Shown: positions 16,644 through 31,600 of the stretch, in pieces
How positions within the stretch are numbered: the stretch's first letter is position 1
Layout of the letters: each line of letters starts with the position of its first letter
Assembly: GCF_009498035.1 (NCBI RefSeq)
Contig: NZ_CP034550.1
Span: 7,874,001 to 7,938,000, forward strand
Direction: 5' to 3'
DNA: 64,000 nucleotides
From: Saccharothrix syringae
GTDB lineage: Bacteria; Actinomycetota; Actinomycetes; Mycobacteriales; Pseudonocardiaceae
Position numbers and translations under genes: made by a program
Notes under the pieces: generated by a model
Database searches by the model: none
Seen by the model: the letters and a program-made list of their open reading frames with translations, nothing else
What the model was told of the DNA's origin: nothing

Positions 16644-19600
16644 TCAGTCGGACGCCTCCAACTCCTCGTCGAGCAGGTCGAACAGCTCGTCGGCGGTCAC
16701 CGACTCCAACGCGCCGGCGTCCTCGGCGACCTCCGCGGCACCCGCCAGGCGGGCCACCAGGGCCCGCAGCCGGGCCTCGACCCGGGCGCGCTCCTCCTCG
16801 CCGGGCGCCGCCGAGTCGAACAAGAATTCGAGCCTGTTCAGTTCCATTTCCAGGGACGGTGTGACTTCCGGCTCACCACCCAGCTCCGCGTGGAGCAGGT
16901 CGGCCACCGCGGCCGGCGTCGGGTGGTCGTAGACCAGCGTCGCCGACAACCGCACGTCCGCCACCTCGCCGAGCCGGTTGCGCAGCTCGACCGCGGCCAG
17001 CGAGTCGAAGCCCAGCTCCAGGAAGCCCTTGTCCGGGTCCACCGCGTGCGGCCCGTCGTGCCCGAGCACCCCGGCCACCAGCCCGCGCACCACGTCCAGC
17101 AGGTGCTTGCGCCGCTCGGCCGCGGGCAGCGCCGCGAGCCGGTCGGTCAGCGACTCGGTCGGCACCGCCGCGCCCACCTGCGCGGCCCGCCGGGTCGCGC
17201 CGCGGACCAGGGCCCGGAACACCGGCGGCACGACCTCCGCCGACGACCGCACCGCGGCCAGGTCCAGCCGCGCGGGCACCAGGTCCGCCCGGCCCGCGGC
17301 CACCGCCGCGTCGAACAGCGCCAGCCCGTCCGCCGGGTCGAGCGCCACCACGCCGGAGGCGGCCATGCGCTTGAGGTCGCGCTCGTCGAGCGCACCGGTC
17401 ATGGCGCTGCCCACGCCGGTCCACAGGCCCCAGGCCAGCGACGTGCCCGGCAGCCCGAGCGCCCGGCGGTGCCGGACCAGGGCGTCGAGGAAGCCGTTGG
17501 CCGCGGCGTAGGCCGACTGCCCCGCGCCGCCGGTGACCGAGGCCAGCGAGGAGAACAGCACGAACGCGGTCAGGTCGGCGTCGCGGGTCAGCTCGTGCAG
17601 GTGCCACGCGGCCACGGCCTTGGGCCGCCACACCGCGTCCACCTGCTCGCGGGTCAGGTTGGCCAGCAGCGCGTCGTCGACCGCGCCCGCCGCGTGCACC
17701 ACGGCGGACAGCGCGACGCCGTCGAGCAGCCGCTCCAGCGCCCGGCGGTCGGCCACGTCGCACGCTGCCACGTCCACCGACGCGCCGAGCGCGGTCAGCT
17801 CGGCCACCAGCTCCGCCACGCCCGGCGCGGCCGGACCGCGCCTGCCGGCCAGCAGCAGCCGCCGCACGCCGTGGCCGGTCACCAGGTGCCGGGCCACCGC
17901 CGCGCCGATGCCGCTCGTGCCGCCGGTCACCAGGACCGTGCCCCGGTCGGTGAACGCCGGCGCGCCCGTCGACGCGCCCGCCCGCACCAGCCTCGGCACG
18001 AACGCCCGCCCGCCGCGCACGGCCAGCTGCGGCTCGCCCGCGGTGAGCACCGCCGCCAGCGCCAGGTCCGACGCCGGGTCGCCGTCGGTGTCCACGATCG
18101 TCACCAGGCCCGGGTGCTCCACCTGCGCGGAGCGCAGCAGGCCCCACAGCGGGGACTGCGCCAGGCCCGGCACCGCGTCGTCGACGTCCACCGCGACCGC
18201 GCCGGTGGTCACGACCACCAGCCTGGTCCGGCCCAGCCGCTCGTCCAGGGTCCAGTGCCGCACCACCGACAGCAGCCGGTCGATCACCTCGCGGCCCGCG
18301 CCGACCGGGTCGCCGGCCGGCGTCTCCACCGGCAGCAGCACCGCGTCGGGCGCCTGCGCCCCGAGCGCGGCGGTCAGCGCGGCCAGGTCCGGGTAGGTCG
18401 GGTGGCCGGCGAACCGCGCCGTCGGGGCCACCGCCCCGAGCACGGCCAGCCGCGCCGGGGTGTCCGCCGCGCCGAGCACCGGCGTCCAGTCGAGCTGGAA
18501 CAGCGCGTCGCGCGGCCCGGCGGCGGCGGGCCGCCCGGTCGGCAGCGGCCGCACGGTCAGCGCGCCCACCTCGGCCACCGGCCCGCCGACGGCGTCGGCC
18601 AGCGCGAAGGCGTAGGTGTCCGGCGCGGTGCGGGTCAGCCGGACGCGCAGCACGGACGCGCCGGTCGCGTGCAGCGCCACGTCCCGCCACGCGAACGGCA
18701 CGCTCGTCCCGCCGTCGCCGTCGTCGACCAGGTCCACGGTGTGCAGCGCCGCGTCCAGCAGCGCCGGGTGCAGGCCGAACCGGCCCGCGTCCGCGCCCGC
18801 CTCCTCGGGCAGCACGACCTCGGCGAACACCTCGTCCCCGCGCCGCCAGGCCGCGCGCAGGCCCCGGAACACCGGGCCGTAGCCGTAGCCCTGGTCGGCC
18901 AGGGACTCGTAGCGGCCCTCCAGGTCCACCTCGACCGCGTCCGCGGGCGGCCACTCCGCCCGGTCGGCCGCGGCCGGCGGCGCGCCCGCGGCGAGCACGC
19001 CGGTGGCGTGCCGGGTCCACGGCGCGTCCTCGGCCTCGGCCCGCGAGTGCACGCTCAGGCTGCGCCTGCCGCGGTCGTCGGCGTTGCCCACGACCACCTG
19101 GAGCACCACGCCGCCGCGCTCGGGCAGCGGCAGCGGCGCCTCCAGGGTCAGCTCCCGCACCAGGTCGCAGCCGACCTGGTCGCCGGCGCGCACGGCCAGC
19201 TCCACGAACGCCGTGCCGGGCAGGATGACCTGGCCGGAGACGGCGTGGTCGGTCAGCCACGGGTGGGTGTGCAGCGACAGCCGGCCGGTGAGCACCGCGC
19301 CGTCGCCGTCGGCCAGCCCGACCACCGCGCCCAGCAGCGGGTGCCCGGCGCCGACCTGGCCCAGGCCCGTGACGTCGCCCGAGCCGACCACCGCGTCGAG
19401 CCAGAAGCGGCGGCGCTGGAACGGGTAGGTGGGCAGGTCGACCCGACGCGCGCCGGTGCCCGCGAACACCGCGTCCCAGTCGGGGGACGCGCCGCGGACG
19501 AACAGCGCGCCCAGCGCGGCGGCCACCGACCCGGTCTCCGGGCGGTCGGCGCGCAGCGCCGGCACCAGCAGCGCCTCGGCCGGGGCCAGCAGGCAGTCCC

Positions 19601-22600
19601 GGCCCATCGCGGTCAGCACCGCGTCCGGGCCCACCTCCAGGAACGTGGTGGCGCCGCGCGCCTCCAGCTCCCGGACGCCGTCGTGGAAGCGCACCGCGCC
19701 GCGCACGTGCCGCACCCAGTAGCCGGGGTCGGTCAGCTCGCCCGGCTCGGCGACCCGGCCGGTCACGTTGGACACCACCGGCGTGGTCGGCTCGGCGTAC
19801 GCGACGGTCGCGGCGACCGCGCGGAACTCGTCGAGCACCGCCTCGGTGTGCGGCGAGTGGAACGCGTGCGACACGCGCAGCCTCCTGGTCTTGCGACCCT
19901 CGGCCTGCCAGCGGGCGACCAGCTCGTCGAGCACGGCCGCGTCACCGGAGACGACCACCGACGACGGGCCGTTGACCGCGGCCACGTCCACCCGGTCCTC
20001 GCGGCCGGCCAGCCACCGGCGCACCTGGTCCTCGGTGGCGATCACCGACACCATCGCGCCGTCCGGGCGCATCGACTGCATGAGCCGGCCGCGGGCGGCG
20101 ACCAGCCGGCAGGCGTCGGCCAGGGGGAACACGCCGGCCACGTGCGCGGCGGCCAGCTCGCCGATGGAGTGCCCGGCCACGAAGTCCGGCCGGACGCCCC
20201 ACGAGGCCAGCAGCCGGAACAGCGCCACCTCGAAGGCGAACAGGGCGGGCTGGCTGAACCTGGTCTGGTCCAGCAGCTCCTGGTCCCCGCCGAAGACCAC
20301 GTCGGCCAGGGACGTGCCCAGCTCGGCGTCCATCAGCGCGCAGACCTCGTCGAACGCCTCGCGGAACACCGGCGAGGTCTCCCGCAGTTCGCGGCCCATG
20401 CCGACGCGCTGCGCGCCCTGGCCGGTGAACGTCACGGCGAGCTTGCCGGTGGTCTGCCGACCCCGGACCACGCCGGGGCCGTCGCCGTCGCGGGCCAGCG
20501 CGTCCAGCGCCGCCAGCACGGCCTCCCGGTCGCCGGGCACCACGGCCGCGCGGTGCTCCAGCGCCGCCCGGGTGGTGGCCGCCGACCACACCACGCCGGC
20601 CAGGTCGGCGGAGCCGGCGAGCACGTCGCGCAGCGCGGCCGCCCGGTCCCGCAGGGCCGACTCGGCGCGGGCCGAGAGCACCAGCGGGACCAGCGGCGAC
20701 GCCTCGGCGGGCGCGGGTTCCGCCGCGACCTCGGGCGCCTGCTCGACGATGACGTGCGCGTTGGTGCCGCTGATGCCGAACGACGACACGCCGGCCCGGC
20801 GCGGGCGGTCCGCCGCGGGCCACTCGCGGGACTCGGTCAGCAGCTCCACGTTGCCCTCGGACCAGTCGACCTGCGGGGTCGGCTCGCCCACGTGCAGCGT
20901 CGCGGGCAGCACGCCGTTGCGCATCGCCATGACCATCTTGATCACGCCGGCGACACCCGCGGCGGCCTGCGCGTGACCGATGTTGGACTTGATCGAGCCC
21001 AGCCACAGCGGCTCGTCCCGGTCCTGGCCGTAGGTCGCCAGGACCGCCTGCGCCTCGATCGGGTCGCCCAGGCGGGTGCCCGTGCCGTGCGCCTCGACCG
21101 CGTCCACGTCGGACGGGCGGAGGCCCGCGTTGGCCAGGGCCTGCCGGATCACCCGCTGCTGGGACGGCCCGTTCGGCGCGGTCAGGCCGTTGGACGCGCC
21201 GTCCTGGTTGACCGCCGAGCCCTTGACCAGCGCCAGCACCGGGTGCCCGTGGCGCTGCGCGTCGGACAGCCGCTCCAGCACCAGGATGCCCACGCCCTCG
21301 GCCATGCCGGTGCCGTCGGCGTCCGCGGAGAACGACTTGGACCGGCCGTCGAGCGCGAGGCCGCGCTGGAGGCTGAAGTCCAGGAAGGTCTCCGGGGTGG
21401 CCATCACGCTCACGCCGCCCGCCAGGGCCAGCGTGCACTCGCCGCTGCGCAGCGCCTGCGCCGCGAGGTGCAGGGCGACCAGCGACGACGAGCAGGCCGT
21501 GTCGACCGACACCGCCGGGCCTTCGAGCCCCAGCACGTAGGACACGCGGCCGGACGCCACGCTGCCCATGCTGCCGTTGCCGACGTAGCCGGCCAGCTCG
21601 TCGGGCACCGAGGTCAGGCGGGTCGCGTAGTCATTGTACATCACGCCCGCGAACACGCCGGTGCGGCTGCCGCGCAGCGAGGTCGGGTCGATGCCCGCCC
21701 GCTCCAGCGCCTCCCAGGAGGTCTCCAGCAGCAGGCGCTGCTGCGGGTCCATCGCCACGGCCTCGCGCGGGCTGATGCCGAAGAACTCCGCGTCGAAGTC
21801 GGCGGCGTCGTGCAGGAAGCCGCCCTCCAGCGAGCAGGTCTTGCCGACCTTGCCCGGCTCCGGGTCGTACAGGGCGTCGAGGTCCCAGCCGCGGTCGGTC
21901 GGGAACGAGGTGATCCCGTCACCGCCCTCGGCCAGCAGCCGCCACAGCTGCTCGGGGGTGCGGACCTCGCCGGGGTAGCGGCAGCTCATCGCGACGATCG
22001 CGATCGGGTCGCCCGCCACGGCCGCGGTGGTCGTGGCGGTGACGGCCGGCGCGTCGTCGCCCAGCAGCTCCGACTTCAGCAGCGCGGCCAGCACCACCGG
22101 GTTCGGGTGGTCGAACACCAGCGTCGCGGGCAGCCGCAGGCCGGTGGCCGCGTTGAGCCGGTTGCGCAGCTCGACCGAGGCCAGCGAGTCGAAGCCCAGG
22201 TCGCGGAACGCCCGCTTCGGCTCGACCCGCTCGCCGCTGTCGTGGCCGAGCACCGCGGCCACGTGCGAGCGCACCAGGTCCAGCAGCACGCGGTCGCGGT
22301 CGCCGTCGGCCAGCGCCGCCAGCTCGCGCGCCAAGCCGGACCCGCCGGCGTCGTCGACCGGGCCGGACACCCGGCGGGCCGGGGGCCGGACCAGGCCGCG
22401 GAACAGCGCCGGGACCTCGCCCCGCGCCCGCAGCGCGGCCGCGTCCAGGTGCATCGGCACCAGCAGCGGTTCGTCCGAGGCCAGTGCGGCGTCGAACAGC
22501 GCCAGCCCTTCCTCGCTGGTCAGGCCCTTGACGCCGGACCGCGCCATGCGGGCGATGTCGACGTCCGACAGGTGCTGCGTCATGCCGCTGCGCTGCTGCC

Positions 22601-25600
22601 ACAGGCCCCACGCCAGCGACACGCCCGGCAGGCCCTCGGCCCGCCGCGCCTGCACCAGGGCGTCCACGTAGACGTTGGCCGCCGCGTAGTTGCCCTGACC
22701 GCCGCCGTCGACCACGCCGGCCGCCGACGAGAAGACCACGAACGCCTTGAGGTCGCCGGTCAGCTCGTGCAGGTGCCGCGCGCCGTCGGCCTTGGGCCGC
22801 CACGCGGTGTCCACGCGCTCCGGGGTCAGGCCGGACACCACGCCGTCGTCCAGCGCGGCGGCGGTGTGCACCACGGCGGTGAGGCCGTCGACGCCCGCCA
22901 GCAGCGCCTCGACCGCGTCGCGGTCGGCCACGTCGCAGGCCACCACGTCCGCCGAGGCGCCCAGCCCGACCAGCTCGTCGCGCAGCTCGACCGCGCCCGG
23001 CGCGCCCAGGCCGCGGCGGCTGGTCAGCACCAGCCTCCGCACGCCCCGGGCCACCAGGTGCCGGGCCAGCAGCGCGCCCAGGCCGCCGGTGCCGCCGGTG
23101 ACCAGCACGGTGTCGTCGGCGTCCCAGGTGAACGCCGCGCCGGCGGCGGCCCGCTCCAGCCGCGGCGCGAACACCTCCTCGCCGCGCACCGCGACCTCCG
23201 GCTCACCCGAGCCGAGCGCGACCAGCAGTTCCTCCCACGACACCGGCCACGAGTCGGTGTCCACCAGCACGAACCGGTCGGGGTTCTCCGACGCGGCGGC
23301 GCGCACCAGGCCGTGGACCGCGGCCACCGCCGGGTCGACCACCACGTCGCCGACGGGCGCGCCCTTGCGGGTGAGCACCACCAGGCGCGAGGCGGCGAAC
23401 CGCTCGTCGGCCAGCCACTCCTTGACCACCGCCAGCACCTCGTCGACCGCCGCGCGCGGCGTCTTCGAGGACTTCACCGGCAGCACGACCCACTCCGGCA
23501 CCTCGTCCAGCGAGGCCAGGTCGTCGACCTTCGGCACGTACTTGCCCAGGGCGTTGCCCAGCACGACCACGCGCCCGGTCGTCGGTTCCGCGGTCAGCGC
23601 GGTCCAGTCGAGGCGGAACAGCGCGTCGGGCAGGCCCGCGCCGGTCACCACGACCTCGCGGGACAGCAGGTTGTCCACCGCCGCCACGGGCGTGCCCGCC
23701 GCGTCGGCGACCCGGATCACCAGGCCGTCCGCGCCGACCGGGGTCAGCTTGACCCGCAGCGCGGCGGCGCCGGTGGCGAACAGCGAGACCCCGGTCCAGG
23801 AGAACGGCAGCTGCGGCGGCCGGTCGCCGTCGGCCTCCTGCTCCAGCACCAGCACCGGGTGCAGCGCGGCGTCGAGCAGCGCGGGGTGCAGGCCGTAGTC
23901 GGCCGCGTCCGCGCGCAGGTCCTCGGGCAGGACCACGTCGGCGTACAGGTCGCCGCCCAGGCGCCAGGCCGCCCGCAGGCCCCGGAACGCCGGGCCGTAC
24001 TCGTAGCCGCGCCCGGCCAGCGCCTCGTACGCGCCGGCGAGGTCGACCGGCTGCGCGCCGGCCGGCGGCCACGCGGCCAGGCTGAAGTCGGGCGCGGCCG
24101 CACCGGCGGTCAGGAAGCCGGTGGCGTGCCGGGTCCACGGCGCGTCGTCGGCCGCGTCCTCCGGGCGGGAGTGCACGGTGACCGGGCGGCGGCCCGAGCC
24201 GTCGGGCGCCTCCACGCGCAGCTGCACGCGGACACCGCCCCGCTCGGGCAGCAGCAGCGGCGCCTCCAGGGTCAGCTCCTCCACCCGGTCGCAGCCGACC
24301 TGGTCACCGGCGCGCACGGCCAGCTCCACGAACGCGGTGCCGGGCAGCAGCGGCGTGCCGGACAGCGCGTGGTGGGCCAGCCACGGGTGGGTGTCCAGGG
24401 CGAGGCGGCCGGTCAGCAGCACCTCGTCCGCGCCCGCCACGGCGATGGCCGCGCCGAGCAGCGGGTGGTCGGCCGAACCCAGGCCGGCCGAGGACACGTC
24501 GCCGGCGGGACCGGTGGCGTCGAGCCAGTAGCGGCGGCGCTGGAACGCGTAGGTCGGCAGCGGGACCCGCCTCGGCGCGGCGGGCGCGAGCAGGCCGGTC
24601 CAGTCGACCGGCACGCCGCGCACCCACGCCTCGCCCAGCGAGAGCAGCACCCGCGCCAGGTCGCCGTCGTCGCGGCGCAGCGAGCCCACGGCCGCCACGT
24701 CGTGCCCGGACTCCTCGGCGGTCTCCTGGATGCCCATGGTCAGCACCGGGTGCGGGCTGCACTCGACGAACACCGTGTGACCGGTGTCGAGCAGCCTGCG
24801 CGTGGCACCGGCGAAGTCGACCGTCTCGCGCAGGTTGGTGTACCAGTACCCGGCGTCGAGACCGGCCGTGTCCAGGACGTCGCCGGTCACCGTGGAGCAG
24901 AACGGCACCGCCGAGGTGCGCGGCTCGATGCCAGCCAGCACCTCCAGCAAACGCTCGCGGATCGACTCCACGTGCGCGGAGTGCGAGGCGTAGTCCACCG
25001 CGATCCGCTTGACCCGCACGCCCTCCGCGGCCAGCTCGGCACCGAGCGCGTCCAACGCGCCCGGGTCGCCGGAGACCACGACCGAGCGGGTGCCGTTGAC
25101 GGTGGCCAGGGACACGCCCTCGCCCAGCCGCCCGCGCACCTCGTCGGCGGGCAGCAGGACCGACATCATGCCGCCCTTGCCCGCCAGGTCCTCCGCGATC
25201 GCCAGGCTGCGCAACGCCACCACGGCCGCACCGTCCTGCACGGACAACGCGCCCGCCACGACCGCCGCCGCGATCTCGCCCTGCGAGTGGCCGATCACCG
25301 CGTCCGGCCGCACGCCGGCGGCCCGCCACACCTCGGCCAGCGACACCATGACGGCCCACAGCACCGGCTGCACCACGTCGACCCGGTCCAGCGACGGCGC
25401 ACCGTCGACACCCCGGACCACGTCCAGCAGCTTCCAGTCCACGTAGGACTCAAGGGCCGCCGCGCACTCGGTCATGCGCTCGGCGAAGACCGGCGAGGAC
25501 TCCAACAGCTCCACCGCCATGCCCGCCCACTGCGAGCCCTGACCGGGGAAGACGAACACCACCCGCGACTCGCCCAGGGCCACGCCCTCGACCGCGTTGG

Positions 25601-28600
25601 CCGGGGTCTCGCCGGCGGCCAGCGCCGCCGCGCCGGCCCGCAGCCGGTCCGCGTCCCCGATGACGATCGCGCGGTGCTCCAGCGCGGCGCGCGTGGTGGC
25701 CAGGGAGTGCGCCACGTCCACCGGCCGCAGGCCGGGGTGCGCGTCCAGGTGCGCCACGAGGTGGCCCGCCTGCTCGCGCACGGCGTCGCGGCCCCGGCCG
25801 GACAGCGGCCACGGCACCACCACGGGCTCCACCCCGGTCTCCACGGCTCCGGGTTCCACGCCCTCGGGCTCCGCGGGAGGGGCCTGCTCCAGCACGACGT
25901 GCGCGTTGGTGCCGCTGATGCCGAACGAGGACACGCCGGCCCGGCGCGGGCGGCCGGTCTCCGGCCACTCGCGGGCGTCGGCCAGCAGCTCCACGCTGCC
26001 CTCGGTCCAGTCGACCTGCGGGGTCGGCTCGCCCAGGTGCAGGGTCTTGGGCACCTGCCCGGCGCGCATCGCCATGACCATCTTGATCACGCCCGCGACA
26101 CCGGCCGCGGCCTGCGTGTGGCCGATGTTCGACTTGATCGAGCCCAGCAGCAGCGGGGTCTCGCGGTCCTGGCCGTAGGTGGCCAGCAGGGCCTGCGCCT
26201 CGATCGGGTCGCCCAGCGGGGTGCCCGTGCCGTGCGCCTCGACCACGTCCACGTCGGCGGGCGAGAGGCCGCCCGCGGCCAGCGCCTGGCGGATCACCCG
26301 CTGCTGTGACGGGCCGTTCGGCGCGGTCAGGCCGTTGGACGCGCCGTCCTGGTTCACCGCGGAGCCGCGCACCAGCGCCAGCACCTCGTGGCCGTTGCGG
26401 CGCGCGTCGGACAGCCGCTCCAGCAGCACCAGGCCGATGCCCTCGCCCCAGCTCGCGCCGTCGGCGTCCGCGGAGAACGACTTCGACCGGCCGTCGGGCG
26501 CCAGGCCGCGCTGGAGGCTGAAGTCGGTGAACGTGTCGGGCTGCGCCATCACCGTGACACCGCCCGCCAGGGCCAGCGTGCACTCGCCCGACCGCAACGC
26601 CTGCGCGGCCAGGTGGATCGACACCAGCGACGAGGAGCACGCGGTGTCCACCGACATCGCCGGGCCCTCCAGGCCCAGCACGTAGGACACGCGGCCGGAC
26701 AGGACGCTGGCGATGCTGCCGTTGCTCAGGTACCCGGCCAGGTCCTCCGGGACCTCCTTCAGCCGGCTGGCGTAGTCGTGGTACATCACGCCCGCGAACA
26801 CGCCGGTCGGGCTGCCCTTGAGCGAGGTCGGGTCGATGCCCGCCCGCTCCAGGACCTCCCAGGAGGTCTCCAGCAGCAGGCGCTGCTGCGGGTCCATCGC
26901 CACGGCCTCGCGCGGGCTGATGCCGAAGAACTCCGCGTCGAAGTCCAGCGCGTCGTAGAGGAAGCCGCCCTCCACCGCGTAGGTCTTGCCCGGCTTGCCC
27001 GGCTCCGGGTCGTAGATCGTGCCCACGTCCCAGCCGCGGTCGGCCGGGAACTCGCCGATGGCGTCCACGCCGTCGGCCACCAGCCGCCACAGCTGCTCCG
27101 GCGTCGCCGCGCCGCCGGGGAAGCGGCAGGCCATCGCGACGATCGCGATCGGGTCGTCGTCGTCCACCCGGGCCACCGGCGCGGTGGTCACGGTCGCCGC
27201 CGAACCGGTCAGCGTGGTGGCGATGTGGCCGACCAGGGCGAGCGGGGTCGGGTAGTCGAACACCAGCGTGGCGGGCAGCCGCAGGCCGGTCGCGGCGTTG
27301 AGCCGGTTGCGCAGCTCCACCGCGGCCAGCGAGTCGAAGCCCAGTTCGCTGAACGCGCGCTTCGGCTCGACCTCGTTGCCGCTCTCGTGCCCGAGCACCG
27401 CGGCCACGTGCGAGCGCACCACGTCCAGCAGCACGCGGTCGCGCTCGGCCTCGGCGAGCCCGGCCAGCCTGCGCTGCAACGCCGACTGGTCCGCGGGCGC
27501 GGCCGCGGCACCGGCGGTCCGGCGGGCGGGCCGGACCAGGCCGCGGAACAGCGCGGGCAGCTCGTCGCCGCGCGAGCGCAGCGCGGCCAGGTCGAGCTTC
27601 ATCGGCACGAGCAGCGGCTCGTCCAGGGCCAGGGCGGCGTCGAACAGCGCCAGGCCCTCGGCGCTGGGCAGGCCGACGATGCCGGAGCGCGCCATGCGCG
27701 CGATGTCCACTTCGGACAGGTGACCGGTCATGCCGCTGCGCTGGTCCCAGAAGCCCCACGCCAGCGACACGCCCGGCAGGCCCTCGGCGCGCCGCGCCTG
27801 GACCAGGGCGTCCACGTAGACGTTGGCCGCCGCGTAGTTGCCCTGGCCGGTGCCGTCGACCACGCCGGCCGCCGAGGAGAACACCACGAACGCCTTGAGG
27901 TCGCGGGTCAGCTCGTGCAGGTGCCGGGCGCCGTCGGCCTTGGGCCGCCACACCGCGTCCACCTGGTCGGTGGTCAGCGAGGACACCAGGCCGTCGTCGA
28001 GCAGGCCGGCGGTGTGGACCACGGCGCCGAGGTGCGGGATGCCGCCCAGCACCTCGGCGACCGCGTCGCGGTCGGCCACGTCGCAGGCCACCACGTCCAC
28101 CGACGCGCCCAGCCCGGTCAGCTCGTCGCGCAGCTCGACCGCGCCCGGCGCGCCCAGGCCCCGGCGGGAGGTCAGCACGAGGTCGCGCACCCCGTGCGCG
28201 GTCACCAGGTGCCGGGCCAGCAGCGCGCCCAGGCCGCCCGTGCCGCCGGTGACGAGGACGGTGCCCTCCCAGGTGACCGGGTCGCCCTGCGCGGTCACCC
28301 GGGCGAGCCTGGGCACCAGCAGCGCACCGCCGCGCACCGCGACCTCGGGCTCGCCGAGGCCGAGCGCGGGCCGCACGTCGGCCGCCGGGTCGTCGAGGTC
28401 GAGCAGCACGAACCGGTCGGGGTTCTCCGCCTGCGCGGCCCGCACCAGGCCCCACACCGGGGCCACGGCCGAGTCGACCGCGGCGTCGCCGGCGGGCACC
28501 GCGCCCGTGGTGGTGAGCACCAGGCGGGCGGCGGCGAACCGCTCGTCGGCCAGCCAGTCCCGCACCACGGCCAGCACCGCGTCCACCGCGGACCGGGCGT

Positions 28601-31600
28601 CGTCGCCCGCCCCCACCGGCAGCACGACCCACTCCGGGACCTCGGCCAGCGAGGCCAGGCCACCGGCATCGAGCACGGTCACGCCGCCGGTCGCGGCGCC
28701 CGCCGCGGCGGGCACCCAGTCCACCCGGTAGAGCGAGTCGGGACCGGTGCCGCCGGCCAGGGCCTTGGCCGAGATGGGGCGGGTGACCAGCGCGTCGACC
28801 GTGGCGACCGGCGCACCGGTCGGGTCGGCCAGCACGAGGGAGACCGCGTCGCCGCCGGCCGGGGCCAGCTTGACGCGGACCGCGGTCGCGCCGGCCGCGT
28901 GCAGCGTCACGCCCGTCCAGGCGAACGGCAGGTCGATCAGGCCCTCGTCGGCGCCGCCCTCGCGGGTGCCGGAGGCGTGCAGCGCGGCGTCCAGCAGCGC
29001 CGGGTGCAGGCCGAAGCCCTCGGCGTCGGTGCCCTCGGGCAGCGCCACCTCGGCGAAGACCTCCTCGCCCGAGCGCCACGCGGCGCGCACGCCGCGGAAC
29101 ACCGGCCCGTAGGCGTAGCCGCCCGCGGCCAGCTCGTCGTACAGCGCGTCCACGTCGACCGGGGTGGCGCCGGCGGGCGGCCACTCGGCCAGGCCGGAAA
29201 CCTCGGCCCGGGGCGCCCGGTCGAGGAAGCCGGTGGCGTGCCGCGTCCACGGCACGTCGGCGTCCTCGGGCCGGGAGTACACGCTCACCGGGCGCCGCCC
29301 GGCGTCGTCCGGCGCGCCGACCGCGACCTGGAGCACGACGGCCGCGCGGTCGGCCAGCACCAGCGGCGCCTCCAGGGTCAGCTCCTCGACCCGGTCGCAG
29401 CCGACCTGGTCGCCGGCCCGGATCGCCAGCTCCACGAACGCGGTGCCGGGCAGCAGGGTGGTGCCGGACGCGGCGTGGTCGGCCAGCCAGCGGTGGGTGT
29501 CCAGCGCGAGGCGGCCGGTGAACAGCACGCCGTCCGCCTCGGCCGTGGTCAGGGCCGCGCCCAGCAGCGGGTGCCCGGCCGCGCCGAGACCGGCCGCGGT
29601 GACGTCGCCGGGGCCCGCGGTGGTGGCGTCGAGCCAGAAGCGGCGGCGCTGGAACGCGTAGGTGGGCAGGTCGACCCGGCGCGGCGCGGCCGGGGCCAGC
29701 AGCCCCGCCCAGTCGACCGGGACGCCGCGCGCCCACGCCTCGCCCAGCGACAGCAGGACCCGGGTGGGGCCGCCGTCGTCGCGGCGCAGCGACCCGATGG
29801 CCACCGCGTCGCGGCCGGCCTCCTCGGCGGTCTCCTGGATGCCCATGTTGAGCACCGGGTGCGGGCTGCACTCGACGAACACCGAGTGCCCGCCGGCCAG
29901 CAGCGCGCGGGTCGCGCCCGCGAAGTCCACGGTCTCGCGCAGGTTGGTGTACCAGTACTCGGCGTCCAGGCCCGCGGTGTCGAGCACACCGCCGGTGACG
30001 GTGGAGAAGAACGGCACGGCCGAGGTGCGCGGGCTGATGCCCGACAGCACCTCAAGCAGGCGCTCGCGGATCGACTCCACGTGCGCGGAGTGCGAGGCGT
30101 AGTCCACCGCGATCCGCTTGACCCGCACGCCCTCGGCCGACAGCTCCGCGCCCAGCGCGTCGAGCCCCTCCGGGTCGCCGGAGACGACGACCGAGCGGGT
30201 GCCGTTGATCGTGGCGATCGACACGCCGTCGACCAGCCTGCCGCGCACCTCGTCGGCGGGCAGCAGGACCGACATCATGCCGCCCTTGCCCGCCAGGTCC
30301 TCGGCAATGGCGAGACTGCGCAGCGCCACCACGGCCGCGCCGTCCTGGACCGACAGCGCACCGGCGACGACCGCCGCCGCGATCTCGCCCTGCGAGTGAC
30401 CGATCACCGCGTCCGGGCGGACGCCGTGCGCCTGCCAGAGCGCGGCGAGCGAGACCATGACGGCCCACAGCACCGGCTGCACCACGTCGACGCGCTCCAG
30501 CGACGGCGCGCCCTCCGCACCGCGCACCACGTCCAGCAGCTTCCAGTCCACGTAGGACTCAAGGGCCGCCGCGCACTCGGTCATGCGCTCGGCGAAGACC
30601 GGCGAGGACTCCAACAGCTCCACCGCCATGCCCGCCCACTGCGAACCCTGACCGGGGAACACAAAGACGGTGCGCGCTGCCCCGCCGGCGGCGCCCAGCA
30701 CCGCAGTGGCCGGGGTCTCGCCGGCGGCCAGCGCCTCCAGGGCGGCCCGCAGCCGGTCGCGGTCGTCGCCCACCACGACCGCGCGGTGCTCCAGCACGGC
30801 GCGGGTGGTGACCAGCGAGTGCGCCACGTCCACCGGGCGCAGGTCCGGTTCGGCGGCCAGCCGCGCGGCGAGCTGCCCGGCCTGGTCGCGGACGGCCCGC
30901 TCGGTGCGGCCGGACAGCGCGAACGGCACCACCGCGGGCACCTCGCCCCCGGCGGCCACCGGCTCCGCGGCTGGTCCCTGCTCGACGATCACGTGCGCGT
31001 TGGTGCCCGAGATGCCGAAGGAGGAGACGCCGGCGCGGCGGGGGCGGCCGTGGTCGGGCCAGACCACCTCGCCGGTCAGCAGCTCGACGTTGCCCTCGGA
31101 CCAGTCGACCTGCGGGGTGCGCTCGGTGACGTGCAGCGTCCTGGGCAGCACGCCGTTGCGCATGGCCATGACCATCTTGATCACGCCCGCGACACCGGCG
31201 GCGGCCTGGGTGTGGCCGATGTTGGACTTGATCGAGCCGAGCCAGAGCGGTTCGTCGCGGTCCTGGCCGTAGGTGGCCAGCAGGGCCTGGGCCTCGATCG
31301 GGTCGCCGAGGCGGGTGCCGGTGCCGTGCGCCTCGACCGCGTCGACCTCGGTGTGCGACAGGCCGGCCATGGACAGCGCCTGCCGGATCACCCGCTGCTG
31401 CGACGGGCCGTTGGGCGCGGTCAGGCCGTTGGACGCGCCGTCCTGGTTGATCGCGGAGCCGCGGACCACGGCGAGCACGTGGTGGCCGTTGCGCTGCGCG
31501 TCGGACAGCCGCTCCAGCACCAGGATGCCGATGCCCTCCGACCACGCGGTGCCGTCGGCGTTCGCGGAGAAGGACTTCGAGCGGCCGTCGAGCGCGAGGC

